Assembly: GCF_051549785.1 (NCBI RefSeq)
Contig: NZ_CP189974.1
Span: 1,488,001-1,552,000, forward strand
DNA from: Caldatribacterium sp051549785
GTDB taxonomy: Bacteria; Atribacterota; Atribacteria; Atribacterales; Caldatribacteriaceae
Length of the DNA stretch: 64,000 nucleotides
Direction: 5' to 3'
The position numbers and the translations under genes are program-made. A model generated the notes under the pieces. The model saw only the letters and a list, made by a program, of their open reading frames with translations, did not search any database and was not told the DNA's origin. Positions 52,810-61,139 of this stretch are shown here, in pieces. Each line of letters begins with the position of its first letter. Positions within the stretch are counted from its first letter, which is position 1.

Positions 52810-53531
52810 CTCTCGTCCTCCTCTCCCCACGGAAGCACCATGAATCGCGAAATGGCAAAAACCGCGCTTTCCCCCCAGTCAACAAGGGGGTAGTAATTTT
52901 TATTCCGTTCCCAGAGGCTGGCAAAGAGCACCGGGAGATTCAGGGCTTTTTCTAAGGTCTGGGTTTTCTTCCATCCCCTTTCGAGGAGTAAAGGATCCGT
53001 CTCGTGCATGAGGTGGGTGTTGGCCACAAGGGAGGCAAAAGGAACCCCGTGGTGTTCCCGTAAGTTACGGACAAAGGCGATATAACTCTCCACCTCCTCA
53101 AAAAAGGGTCGGGCGAAATTCACTACGAGTGCAACGTGGGTTTTTCGCTTTTCCCAGAAGGGCTTCAAGCTCCTGAACACCCGCAGCCCCCTCTCGTCCC
53201 TCCCAAGATCCACCACCAGGCGAAACTCCCCCCCTGCACGGCTGAAAAGCTCAAGCACATCCTGTCCAAAGGTTGGTGTTTCAGTGTGTCGTTCTTTTCC
53301 CCTCTGCAGGATGAGGGGTTTCTCAAGAGCGAAGCGCCCGCTACGGAGGGTGAAATCTCCCTTCGAGAAGTCAAGGTCCACCAGTGCACAAGAGAACCCC
53401 CGAATGACAAGCAAAGTGGCAAAATTGGCGGCTACCTCGCTTTTACCGGTTCCCCCCGGTCCGGAGAAAACAAAGATCTCCCCACTGGTCATGACCTCTT
53501 CAAGGAAACTACTGGGTTTCAAAACCTCCAC
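52788..53531 (-). CDS. MinD/ParA-like P-loop ATPase of unknown role
   Basis: A 247-residue SIMIBI-type ATPase. Walker A is GPGGTGKS (24-31); the second glycine-rich position has Pro where MinD and ParA have the signature lysine. VDLDFSKGDFTLR follows as a switch-like region and LVVDLGRDERGLR as Walker B-like. No membrane helix or iron-sulfur motif is seen. The GTG at 53531 follows AAGGAG and overlaps recN by 23 bases. It heads the ferredoxin oxidoreductase genes, so a role in their assembly or placement is possible. It could also be a CpsD- or FlhG-like protein. Confidence 0.72.
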   Translation of the reverse strand: MEVLKPSSFLEEVMTSGEIFVFSGPGGTGKSEVAANFATLLVIRGFSCALVDLDFSKGDFTLRSGRFALEKPLILQRGKERHTETPTFGQDVLELFSRAGGEFRLVVDLGRDERGLRVFRSLKPFWEKRKTHVALVVNFARPFFEEVESYIAFVRNLREHHGVPFASLVANTHLMHETDPLLLERGWKKTQTLEKALNLPVLFASLWERNKNYYPLVDWGESAVFAISRFMVLPWGEEDERCPEHGS

Positions 53532-55203
53532 TTTGTGCTCTCCTTATAAGGGTTTCCGCGTACTCTAAGGTTGCAGCTTGTTTCTTTTCGTCTCCCATCA
53601 TGCGGGCGATTTCCTGGAGGCGCTCCTCCCAAGAGGAGAGAGGAGTTACCTCAACCCAGGCCTTCTCTCCGGTGGAGCATTTTTCCACCTTCAGGTGGTG
53701 GTCGGCAAAGCTGGCAATCTGAGGCAAGTGGGTAATGCAGATGACCTGGTGCTGCCGGGAGAGCTTCCTAAGCTTATCCCCCACGCCAAAAGCAGTCACG
53801 CCTCCCACCCCCTGGTCAATTTCGTCAAAGACGAGAACCGGTGTACCAGAAAGAGCAGAAGCCACGCTCTTTAAGGCAAGGACGATCCGGGAGATTTCTC
53901 CCCCGGAGGCGGCTTCCTCAACGGGGAGGAGAGGCATTCCAGGATTCAGGGAGATGAGGAGACGGGCTTCGTCAATTCCCTCAGGACCAGGTTCCCGTCT
54001 TTTCTCCAGGGCAAGATCGAGATTTGCCCCCTGGAGGGCAAGAGTGGCCAGTTCTTCTTTCACCCTCTCCCTAAGGACCTCAAAGGCCCTCCAGCGTTCG
54101 GCGGAGAGTTCCCCTCCAAGAGAGAGTAACTCCCGTGATAGTTCCGCGATGCGCTCTCGAAGAACGTCCTTTTGGGCGATTTCTTCTTCAAGAATGCTCT
54201 TCCGCTCTTTGAGGCCTTTCAGAAACGCCACGAACTCCGAAGTGGTAAGGAATCGATATTTCCTTTTCAGTCGCTCGATTTCCGCCACGGCCCTTTCCAC
54301 GCTCTCTATCCGTTCCGGAGAGAAGGAAAAAAACCCCTCAAGACCCTGTACAAGGCGCAAGGCCTCCCCAAGCTCAAGCTCTACGCGCTCAAGGATTCCC
54401 TGAATTTCTGCCTCCTGGGGAGTTGCCGAAGTCCTGGACAGTTCTCGAAAGAGTGCCCGGAGACGGGAAATCCTCCGGAGTACTCCCCCGTCTCCCAGGA
54501 CGCTTTCGCGGAACTCCTGCGCAGCCTCAAGGTGCCGCTGGGCCTGGGAAATCCTTCCGAATTCTTCCTCATATTCAAGGATGAGCTCGGGAGTGAGCTC
54601 CAACTGCTGCATTTCCTCGAGGATTTCCTCAAGTTCTGCGAGCTCCTTTTCCTGTCCCCGCTCAAGGGAGGAGAGTCGTTCTTCGAGGGCCTGCTTTTCC
54701 TCAAAGCGAGTCACGTACTGCTTTTTAACGGCCTTTCCCCTCTCTGGGAGGAAAGTATCAAGGAGGCGGAGGATATTTGAGGAGGTGAAAAACAGGGAGT
54801 GTTCTCTCTGCCCGCAGATGTCAAAGAGCAAGACAGCCACGTCCCGGAGAATGTTGAGAGGTACAGTCCTCCCGTTGATCCGGGCCTTGCTCTTTCCTCC
54901 TGAAGTGAGTTCCCGGGAGAGAACAACGAAATCTTCTCCTTCGAGGGGGATACCACAGACGGCAAGGCGTTGCCGGACCTCGGGAATCCCTTGAAGAGCA
55001 AAGCACCCCTCGACAACTGCTCTTGAGCTTCCCGGGCGAATCCACTCTTCTTTCCCCCGAGCTCCAAGGAGCAACGAAAGGGCGTTCACAAGAAGAGACT
55101 TTCCTGTACCCGTTTCTCCCGTGATGACGTTCATCCCCGGGGCGAAAGGAATCTCCTGATACTCTACCAGAATGAAGTCACGGATGACCAGCGTCCTCAA
55201 CAC
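53509..55203 (-). CDS. recN: DNA repair protein RecN
   Basis: A 564-residue SMC-like ATPase for double-strand break repair. Walker A GETGTGKSLLV lies near residue 30, a coiled-coil middle runs over about 150-370, and the C-terminal half has the ABC signature ASGGEISRIVLALKS and Walker B VLVFDEIDQGVGG. GTG start gives the family start MLRTLVIRDF. It overlaps nadK by seven bases; nadK-recN adjacency is common. Confidence 0.96.
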   Translation of the reverse strand: MLRTLVIRDFILVEYQEIPFAPGMNVITGETGTGKSLLVNALSLLLGARGKEEWIRPGSSRAVVEGCFALQGIPEVRQRLAVCGIPLEGEDFVVLSRELTSGGKSKARINGRTVPLNILRDVAVLLFDICGQREHSLFFTSSNILRLLDTFLPERGKAVKKQYVTRFEEKQALEERLSSLERGQEKELAELEEILEEMQQLELTPELILEYEEEFGRISQAQRHLEAAQEFRESVLGDGGVLRRISRLRALFRELSRTSATPQEAEIQGILERVELELGEALRLVQGLEGFFSFSPERIESVERAVAEIERLKRKYRFLTTSEFVAFLKGLKERKSILEEEIAQKDVLRERIAELSRELLSLGGELSAERWRAFEVLRERVKEELATLALQGANLDLALEKRREPGPEGIDEARLLISLNPGMPLLPVEEAASGGEISRIVLALKSVASALSGTPVLVFDEIDQGVGGVTAFGVGDKLRKLSRQHQVICITHLPQIASFADHHLKVEKCSTGEKAWVEVTPLSSWEERLQEIARMMGDEKKQAATLEYAETLIRRAQSGGFETQ

Positions 55204-56051
55204 TCCTGCTCCACTCGCTTCCGGATATCCATCCCCCAGGAGAGTTTGTTCCGCAAAAGGGCGTAGAAGGGACGTTCAGGCAGAAGTCGGGCAAGAACAG
55301 CGGAGAAAGGCGACCGGTACACCATGATACGCTCTCCCTTCCTCAGGGCATATCCCCTCTGCCCATCAAGCGTCACCATGGTTCCCTCTTTCAGGGACTC
55401 CAGAACAACCTGGATACAGGATGAAGGGGGGAGCACGATGGATCTAGCATAGAGCGTATGGGCGCAGATTGGTGTGACGATGAAGAGCTCAAGTCCCGGG
55501 AACACCACTGGTCCACCAGCAGAGAGCGAATACGCGCTTGACCCTGTGGGAGTGGCCACGATGAGGCCATCGGCGGGGAAGGAGGCTAGAAACTCTCCAT
55601 CTATGTACGTCGAAAGGCGAATCATCTGCGCGAAAGGACCACGGTAGATGACAACATCGTTCAGGGCAAAGTCTTCCTCTTCCTTACCGTCCTCGTGAAT
55701 GACCCGACAGTGTGCCATCATCCGCTCCTCAAGGGTGAACGCCCCGGAGACAATCTGGTCTGTAGCCCGATCCATCTCCTCCACGCTGACCTCGGCAAGG
55801 AATCCCAACCCTCCCATGTCGACACCAAGCAGTGGAACACGAAACGGAGCGTACAGGTGGCAGGCGGCAAGGAACGTTCCGTCTCCTCCAATCACAAAAG
55901 CAAAATCAGGCACGGAGTCCCCGATTCCCCCTTCTCCTTCCACAACAAGCGTTGCCTGCAACCCCTTCTTTTCAAGAAGGAGAACAAGTTCCTGGGCCTT
56001 CTCGGAAACCAGACCGTTTTTCCTCCGCACAAAGACGTGGACGTTCTTCAC
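55197..56051 (-). CDS. nadK: NAD kinase
   Basis: A 284-residue kinase that makes NADP. GGDGTFLAA, the NDVVIYRG segment, and TPTGSSAYSLSAGGPVVFP are diagnostic. The GTG at 56051 overlaps the upstream stop (GTGA) and has GGAG upstream; an in-frame ATG at 56066 is also possible and adds five residues. Confidence 0.94.
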   Translation of the reverse strand: MKNVHVFVRRKNGLVSEKAQELVLLLEKKGLQATLVVEGEGGIGDSVPDFAFVIGGDGTFLAACHLYAPFRVPLLGVDMGGLGFLAEVSVEEMDRATDQIVSGAFTLEERMMAHCRVIHEDGKEEEDFALNDVVIYRGPFAQMIRLSTYIDGEFLASFPADGLIVATPTGSSAYSLSAGGPVVFPGLELFIVTPICAHTLYARSIVLPPSSCIQVVLESLKEGTMVTLDGQRGYALRKGERIMVYRSPFSAVLARLLPERPFYALLRNKLSWGMDIRKRVEQEC

Positions 56052-56599
56052 CAGCCTCTGCTCCATCGCCCCACAAGGAAGCCAACCGAAAAGCACACTA
56101 TCCATATCCATCCTGTCGTTCTTGGCAGAGACCCAAGCCAGGGAAAGGAGACCTCGTACACTTTTTCGTGCTCTCCATCAACGAAGAGCACCGTACAGGG
56201 AGCAAAAAGGAGGGCGTACTCAAGGAGTTGCCTTCGTATCGAGGGGTTTTCAGGGTTTTCCACCTGCTTTCCCGTTTTGACCTCTGCAACGTACCGTTTC
56301 CCCTTTCGTTTCAGGAGGTAGTCAACCCGAACCCGGAACGGGACCCGCCTCCCGTTAAGCAGGAAAAAGGATTCTCTCTCAGCCTGTTCCTGGAGACACC
56401 GGAATCCCTGCCTCTCAAGGAACTGCAGCGCCTGTCGTTCAAGGCTTTTTGCACGCCGCATGAGACGCCGAAAGGCTCTTCGCTCAAGGAGTCCTCTCAC
56501 CCAGAGCGTCAACCAGACCGCTATCCCCAGAAGGAGCGCAACAAGAGCAGGGAGAAACATCCAGGTTGTTCCTTTAAACCCGAAAGAATTCATGGGCAT
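56048..56599 (-). CDS. Membrane-anchored PD-(D/E)XK nuclease-like protein
   Basis: A 183-residue protein that I do not recognise as a named family. It has a membrane helix at about 14-35, a basic helical part (38-65), a central domain, and a second hydrophobic helix at about 162-178. The central domain has the pattern of RecB/Cas4-type nucleases: Asp93 (RVRVDYLL), Glu106-x-Lys108 (VAEVKTG), and QxxxY at 124-128 (RRQLLEYALLF). If real, it is a nuclease domain held at the membrane with both ends anchored. It overlaps tlyA (start ATG 56599 or 56593) and nadK (GTGA), so it is translated with them. It could also be an inactive member of the fold. Confidence 0.6.
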   Translation of the reverse strand: MPMNSFGFKGTTWMFLPALVALLLGIAVWLTLWVRGLLERRAFRRLMRRAKSLERQALQFLERQGFRCLQEQAERESFFLLNGRRVPFRVRVDYLLKRKGKRYVAEVKTGKQVENPENPSIRRQLLEYALLFAPCTVLFVDGEHEKVYEVSFPWLGSLPRTTGWIWIVCFSVGFLVGRWSRGW

Positions 56600-57383
56600 C
56601 CCGCACCACTCTCAGTATTATATCCCTTTTCTCAGACTCCGTTAAGGGTGATTCGCCCTTGCGGCAGTACGCGAAGAACTCAATGTTTCCCCGGGGTCCA
56701 AGGAGCGGAGAGAAGGTGAGATTCCGCAGACCAAGCCCTTTCGCCTGTGCAGCCTCAAGAACTTCTCTGAGCACTTCCTCATGGACTTCAGGGTTTCTGA
56801 CGACACCCTTTTTCACCTTTTCCCGCCCCGCCTCGAACTGAGGTTTGATGAGCGCGATGACCATACCCTCATCCTTCAGGATTTGAGCGATGGCGTCCCA
56901 GAGGAGCCGCAGGGAAATGAAAGAAACGTCCACCGTAATGCCATCAACGTACGTTCCAAGGTGAAAGGGTGTGAGGTACCGGGCGTTGGTTTTTTCCATA
57001 ACCACCACCCGGGGTGAGGTACGAAGCCTTTCATGGAGCTGCCCGCTTCCTACATCTATAGCGTAAACCTTCAGGGCCCCGTGCTGGAGGAGACAGTCGG
57101 TGAAACCACCGGTGGAGGCTCCAATATCGGCAAAAACGAGTCCCGAAGGGGTAATCTGGAAGACCTTCAGAGCCCATTCGAGTTTCTCCCCGCCACGGCT
57201 CACGTATTTAGGAGGTTCAACCAGCACCACCGGGACGTCCAGGGGGACAGGGGTTGAGGGTCTGAGAGGACGGGGAAACCCCTCAATCCGGACCTTTCCC
57301 CCGAGGATGAGACGCTGCGCCTGTTCCCTGCTTTCGCAAAGGCCACGCTCAACGAGGAGAATATCCAGACGAACCTTTTTCAT
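56574..57383 (-). CDS. tlyA: TlyA family rRNA methyltransferase
   Basis: A 269-residue protein with an N-terminal S4 domain (LDILLVERGLCESREQAQRLI) and an FtsJ-like methyltransferase domain (VFADIGASTGGFTDCLLQHGA, VSFISLRLLW, LIKPQFEAG). TlyA methylates ribose in 16S and 23S rRNA in some bacteria. The ATG at 57383 gives the conserved start MKKVRLD; a TTG at 57389 overlapping the ispA stop is possible. Neither has a good ribosome site. Confidence 0.93.
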   Translation of the reverse strand: MKKVRLDILLVERGLCESREQAQRLILGGKVRIEGFPRPLRPSTPVPLDVPVVLVEPPKYVSRGGEKLEWALKVFQITPSGLVFADIGASTGGFTDCLLQHGALKVYAIDVGSGQLHERLRTSPRVVVMEKTNARYLTPFHLGTYVDGITVDVSFISLRLLWDAIAQILKDEGMVIALIKPQFEAGREKVKKGVVRNPEVHEEVLREVLEAAQAKGLGLRNLTFSPLLGPRGNIEFFAYCRKGESPLTESEKRDIILRVVRDAHEFFRV

Positions 57384-57385
57384 CC

Positions 57386-58273
57386 TCAACGGTCACGGGT
57401 GACGACAAAACGGGACAGGGTAAGGAGTTCGGAGAAATCCCGGGGAAGAGCTTCGAGCACCTGGCAGGCTCTTTGGAATTGCTCTTCCATCATTCTCTCA
57501 GCTTCCAGGACGCCCTTAATGCGAACGAGAGTCGCCTTCCCCTGGATGAGGTCCTTTCCCGCCGTTTTGCCCAAACGGGTACTTTCCTGGGTCACATCGA
57601 GAAGGTCGTCCTTTATCTGAAAGCACTCTCCAAGAAGCAGGCCAAAACGAGAAAGGAGGGTCCTTTCCCTCCGGGAAGCACCACCGAGTATACCCCCGCA
57701 AAGCACTGCAGCCTGGATGAAAAGGGCGGTTTTGCGACGGTACATGTCGAGGACTTCCCTCTCGCTGACCTCTTTTCCCTGGTAAAGAATATCTAGAACC
57801 TGTCCACCAACCATCCCCTGGTTTCCCAGGGCGCGAAGCAGCACCTGGAGCACCGTAAGGATTTTTCGGGTACCAAAAGCACGCCGGAACTCCCGGTTTT
57901 CCGTGAACATTCGCAACCCCTCAACAAGGAGTGCATCCCCTGCAAGGACTCCCATTGCCTCTCCGAAAGCCTTGTGGAGACTCGGCTTTCCCCGGCGAAA
58001 GTCGTCATTGTCCATACAGGGGAGATCGTCATGCACCAAGGAGAACGAGTGAATCATCTCGATTCCGGCGGCAAGAGGGAGCGCCTCTTCTTCACCGACG
58101 TGGTAGGCTTTTGCCGTGGCAAAGAGGAGAGAAGCCCGAAGCTTTTTCCCCCCTGTGGCGCCGTATACCACCGACTCCCAGAGAAGCGATGGTACACCCT
58201 CCCGAGAAAGATGATTCTTCGTGAATTCCTCAACGAGCTTGGCATTCCGCGCCAGGAGTTCCTCAACTTCCAT
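57386..58273 (-). CDS. ispA: Polyprenyl (farnesyl/geranylgeranyl) diphosphate synthase
   Basis: A 295-residue trans-prenyltransferase. The first aspartate-rich motif is HDDLPCMDNDDFRRGKP, the second is KDDLLD; GKKLRASLLFATAKA and GGKDLIQGKATL-like TAGKDLIQGKATL fit. It supplies the allylic starter for UppS and other prenyl enzymes. The ATG at 58273 has AAGGGGA upstream and overlaps nusB by 11 bases. In Firmicutes xseA, xseB and dxs often flank this gene; they are absent here. Confidence 0.93.
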   Translation of the reverse strand: MEVEELLARNAKLVEEFTKNHLSREGVPSLLWESVVYGATGGKKLRASLLFATAKAYHVGEEEALPLAAGIEMIHSFSLVHDDLPCMDNDDFRRGKPSLHKAFGEAMGVLAGDALLVEGLRMFTENREFRRAFGTRKILTVLQVLLRALGNQGMVGGQVLDILYQGKEVSEREVLDMYRRKTALFIQAAVLCGGILGGASRRERTLLSRFGLLLGECFQIKDDLLDVTQESTRLGKTAGKDLIQGKATLVRIKGVLEAERMMEEQFQRACQVLEALPRDFSELLTLSRFVVTRDR

Positions 58274-58700
58274 TCCCCTTGACCTCCTCAAGCTCTTTGC
58301 TCTTCCCAAGGTGCCGCACAAGGCGCCCTAAGACACCGTTAATGAACCGTCCGGATTCCTCAGTACCGTACTTCTTCCCCAGTTCCACTGCTTCATTAAT
58401 GGCGACACTTGCCGGTATCTCCGGAAGGAAGACAATTTCGTAGGTGGCGAGGCGAAGGATGTTACGGTCAATGGTTGCCATGCGGTGCAGTGGCCACCCT
58501 TCGGCGGTTTCCATAATCAGACGGTCAATTTCCCTTGCTTTTTCCTCCACCCCTCTGACCAGGGCGAGGAAAAAACCCCTCGTGTCCTCATCCCAGGAAG
58601 CCGGCAAAGGAGTATAGGGAAGGATATCGTCAACTCCTTTCCGGCGTAAGTCCTTCTGGAAAAGGACTTGCAAGGCGAGTTCCCGGGCTTTCCTCCTCAT
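58263..58700 (-). CDS. nusB: Transcription antitermination protein NusB
   Basis: A 145-residue helical protein that, with NusE (S10), binds boxA RNA and supports rRNA transcription. Start RRKARELALQVLFQKDL, then DRNILRLATYEIVFLPEIP and AINEAVELGKKYGTEESGRFINGVLGRL. It overlaps the Asp23-family gene before it by four bases. Confidence 0.97.
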   Translation of the reverse strand: MRRKARELALQVLFQKDLRRKGVDDILPYTPLPASWDEDTRGFFLALVRGVEEKAREIDRLIMETAEGWPLHRMATIDRNILRLATYEIVFLPEIPASVAINEAVELGKKYGTEESGRFINGVLGRLVRHLGKSKELEEVKGNGS

Positions 58701-59050
58701 GTCTTTAAGGCTCCCTGGAGGGAGAAAGACGAGAGATGGCCGGTTGCAAAGCCCTGAACGTAGATGTTAATGTGGTCAACCCTCAGGGTGGTCTCTTTCT
58801 CGACTTCTTCCTTGACCCTTTTCTGTATTTCCCATGCAGTTTCAGGAACTCTCCGCTCAAGGGTCAGGATGAGAAAGAGATTCACCGAGAGGAGGTCTCC
58901 TCGGGCATCAAGACGAATGCTCTCCTCCCGGTTTTTCTCCAGAGATTCCACCCCCGGGATGCCCTGGAGAAGGCGCTCTATGAGCTTTTGCAGCACCCGG
59001 AAAGAGTACGTAACTTTTCCTCCTTCAAGGAGAACTTCGCAACCCTTCAA
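58697..59050 (-). CDS. Asp23/Gls24 family envelope stress protein
   Basis: A 117-residue Asp23-fold protein (KVTYSFRVLQKLIERLLQGIPGV, DLLSVNLFLILTLERRVPETAWEIQKRVKEEVE, LRVDHINIYVQGF). These proteins are linked to the membrane and envelope stress in Firmicutes and nearly always sit between efp and nusB, as here. TTG start with GGGAGTGG upstream. Confidence 0.9.
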   Translation of the reverse strand: MKGCEVLLEGGKVTYSFRVLQKLIERLLQGIPGVESLEKNREESIRLDARGDLLSVNLFLILTLERRVPETAWEIQKRVKEEVEKETTLRVDHINIYVQGFATGHLSSFSLQGALKT

Positions 59051-59061
59051 TATTCCACTCC

Positions 59062-59628
59062 CTATACCCGTTCCAGATACTCCCGTGTCCGGGTATCAAT
59101 ACGAACCCGGTCACCCCGGTTCACGAAAAGAGGTACTTGAATGGTCAGGCCCGTCTCAAGGGTGGCCGGTTTTGATCCTCCAGAGGCCGTATCACCCCGA
59201 ACTCCCGGAGGAGTGTCCACAACTTCGAGGTCGACAAAGGGCGGGACGTTTACCGCAATGTACCTCCCCTCATAGACGAGGAGCTCAACCTCGAGATTCT
59301 CCACCAGGAAGTCCTGGTTGTCTCCCACAACCTCCTCAGGGAGCACGATCTCCTCATAGGTTTCGAGGTTCAGGAAGTGGAAATCTGACCCGGAACGATA
59401 CATAAACTGAGCCCGTTTCCCCTCAAGGACTGCCCGGGCGACCTTCTCACCGGCCCGAAAACTCTTCTCCACCACAAGACCAGTGTTGAGGTCTTTCAGC
59501 TTTGCCTTGACAATGGCCCCCCACTTGCCGACTTTTGTATGCTGGAAGGCGGTGACAACGTATAGTGTTCCGTCCACCTCGATGCAGGTTCCCACCCGCA
59601 GGTCGTTGCTCGATATGTACTCAGGCAC
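59062..59628 (-). CDS. efp: Elongation factor P
   Basis: A 188-residue EF-P that frees ribosomes stalled on proline runs. The GTG at 59628 has AAAGGAGG upstream and gives the normal length; it overlaps pepP by eight bases. Three beta domains are complete, ending VRIDTRTREYL. The tip loop reads KVGKWGA, with Lys35 in the place of the residue that is modified in some bacteria; the usual loop is KPGKGGA. No EpmA or EarP modification gene is near. Confidence 0.96.
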   Translation of the reverse strand: MPEYISSNDLRVGTCIEVDGTLYVVTAFQHTKVGKWGAIVKAKLKDLNTGLVVEKSFRAGEKVARAVLEGKRAQFMYRSGSDFHFLNLETYEEIVLPEEVVGDNQDFLVENLEVELLVYEGRYIAVNVPPFVDLEVVDTPPGVRGDTASGGSKPATLETGLTIQVPLFVNRGDRVRIDTRTREYLERV

Positions 59629-60706
59629 GGTTTTCGCCTCCTTTCTCATCAAAGGTTTCTGGAAGTGTGTCCAAAACCCTGCAACCCCTTTCCTCCACAA
59701 GTACCATGTGTTCCAGGCGCACACCTCCCCACTCGGGGGAGTATATCCCAGGCTCAACGGTCACCACCATACCACGGCAAAGAATAGCAGTGCTCTGAGT
59801 ACTGAGCTTGGGTTCCTCATGAACATCGATGCCTACACCATGACCGAGGCTGTGGGTGAAGTACCGTTCGAAGCCGCTTTTTTGGAGAACTTCTCTAACC
59901 TTCTGGTCCACGGTTTTCGCTTCCACTCCCTCCCGGATGAGTTCCAGCGCAGCAGCCTGAGCCTCGAGGAGGGTAGAGAACGCTTTCTGGAAGGATGTCT
60001 CCCGAACCTTACCCACTGGGACGACTCGGGTGAGGTCCGCACAGTACCCATCAACTCTCACGCCCCAGTCAACGAGAACCCACTCTCCCCTTTTTATCTT
60101 CCCGGACGTCGGGCGGGCGTGAGGAAGGGCAGCCCTTTTCCCCGAGGCCACGATGGTCGGAAACGCTATGGCTTCGCCACCCCGCCTGCGCATCCGGTAT
60201 TCGAGTTCCACGGCGATTTCGTGTTCGCTGATTCCCTCCTGGATGAGGGGAAGAACGTCTCTGAAGGCCTCTTCGGCAATGGTGACGGCCCTTTGAATAG
60301 TCTGAATCTCTGTCTCGTCCTTCACCACCCGTAAGGCATTCACCGGAGAGGGGCAGGGGATGACCGGGCACTTCCTCTCGTCAAAGCGGCGAATAAACCC
60401 CACACTGGCCACATCTTCGACAAAAAGATGGTTCGCACGGGAAGAAAAAGAAAAGAAAACGTCACAGATAGAAGCCACGGCATCCTGCTCGAACTCTACG
60501 ATTTCTGCCTCAACAGCCAGTTCTTCCCTGCTCTGGATGGCATACCGGCCATCACAGAAAAAGAAGGTTTTTCCCTCGGGGAATACGAGGAGGAAACCCA
60601 GAGATCCTCGAAACCCCGAGAGGTAAAAGACATTCCCTGGGGAGAGAACAAGAAGCGGACCCCCAAGAGCTTTCCTCAACCTTTCAAGACGACCCTGGAA
60701 GTTCAC
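59621..60706 (-). CDS. pepP: Xaa-Pro aminopeptidase, M24 family
   Basis: A 361-residue pita-bread metallopeptidase that removes an N-terminal residue before proline. The metal ligands are visible in VDWGVRVDGYCADLTR (two Asp), SLGHGVGIDVHE (His), VTVEPGIY and RLEHM (Glu). The N-terminal creatinase-like domain covers about 1-125. The GTG start lies 23 bases inside aroQ. pepP-efp is a standard neighbour pair. Confidence 0.94.
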   Translation of the reverse strand: MNFQGRLERLRKALGGPLLVLSPGNVFYLSGFRGSLGFLLVFPEGKTFFFCDGRYAIQSREELAVEAEIVEFEQDAVASICDVFFSFSSRANHLFVEDVASVGFIRRFDERKCPVIPCPSPVNALRVVKDETEIQTIQRAVTIAEEAFRDVLPLIQEGISEHEIAVELEYRMRRRGGEAIAFPTIVASGKRAALPHARPTSGKIKRGEWVLVDWGVRVDGYCADLTRVVPVGKVRETSFQKAFSTLLEAQAAALELIREGVEAKTVDQKVREVLQKSGFERYFTHSLGHGVGIDVHEEPKLSTQSTAILCRGMVVTVEPGIYSPEWGGVRLEHMVLVEERGCRVLDTLPETFDEKGGENRA

Positions 60707-61139
60707 GGCTTCTCTCTCTCAAGAGAAAGGCTTCCATAGCCAGAATGTACCCAAGATGGGCAAAACCGGTGATCTGCCCCCAGCAGACCGGGGCGGTAAC
60801 CGAACGGTGACGGAACTCCTCCCGGGCGTAAATGTTCGACATGTGGACTTCAACGGTGGGAACGTTCACCGCCTTAATGGCGTCCCGAAGGGCAATGCTA
60901 TAGTGCGTATACGCCCCTGGATTCAGGATAATACCATCCCACTTTCCCCGGGCTTCATGAATTTTGTCGATGAGCGCTCCCTCGTGGTTGGACTGGAAAA
61001 CTTCGAGCTCTATACCCCGCTGTGCCGCCTCCTTCTGGAGGAGCTGCACTAGTTCTTCAAAGGAAACCTGACCGTAGACGTCCTTCTCCCGTTCCCCAAG
61101 GAGATTGAGATTTGGCCCAAGAAGACAGAGCAACTTCAT
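60684..61139 (-). CDS. aroQ: Type II 3-dehydroquinate dehydratase
   Basis: A 151-residue dodecameric dehydratase of the shikimate pathway. LGPNLNLLGERE with the nearby catalytic Tyr (VYG), NPGAYTHYSIALRDAI, and EVHMSNIYAREEFR are diagnostic. The ATG at 61139 overlaps the aroB stop (ATGA) and follows GAGGTGGAAGG. Confidence 0.97.
   Translation of the reverse strand: MKLLCLLGPNLNLLGEREKDVYGQVSFEELVQLLQKEAAQRGIELEVFQSNHEGALIDKIHEARGKWDGIILNPGAYTHYSIALRDAIKAVNVPTVEVHMSNIYAREEFRHRSVTAPVCWGQITGFAHLGYILAMEAFLLRERSRELPGSS

Noticed and set aside
56048..56599. The nuclease-like protein as a Cas4 or part of a defence system
   Set aside because: No CRISPR repeats, cas genes or other defence genes are near, and no four-cysteine cluster is seen; only the catalytic pattern is shared.
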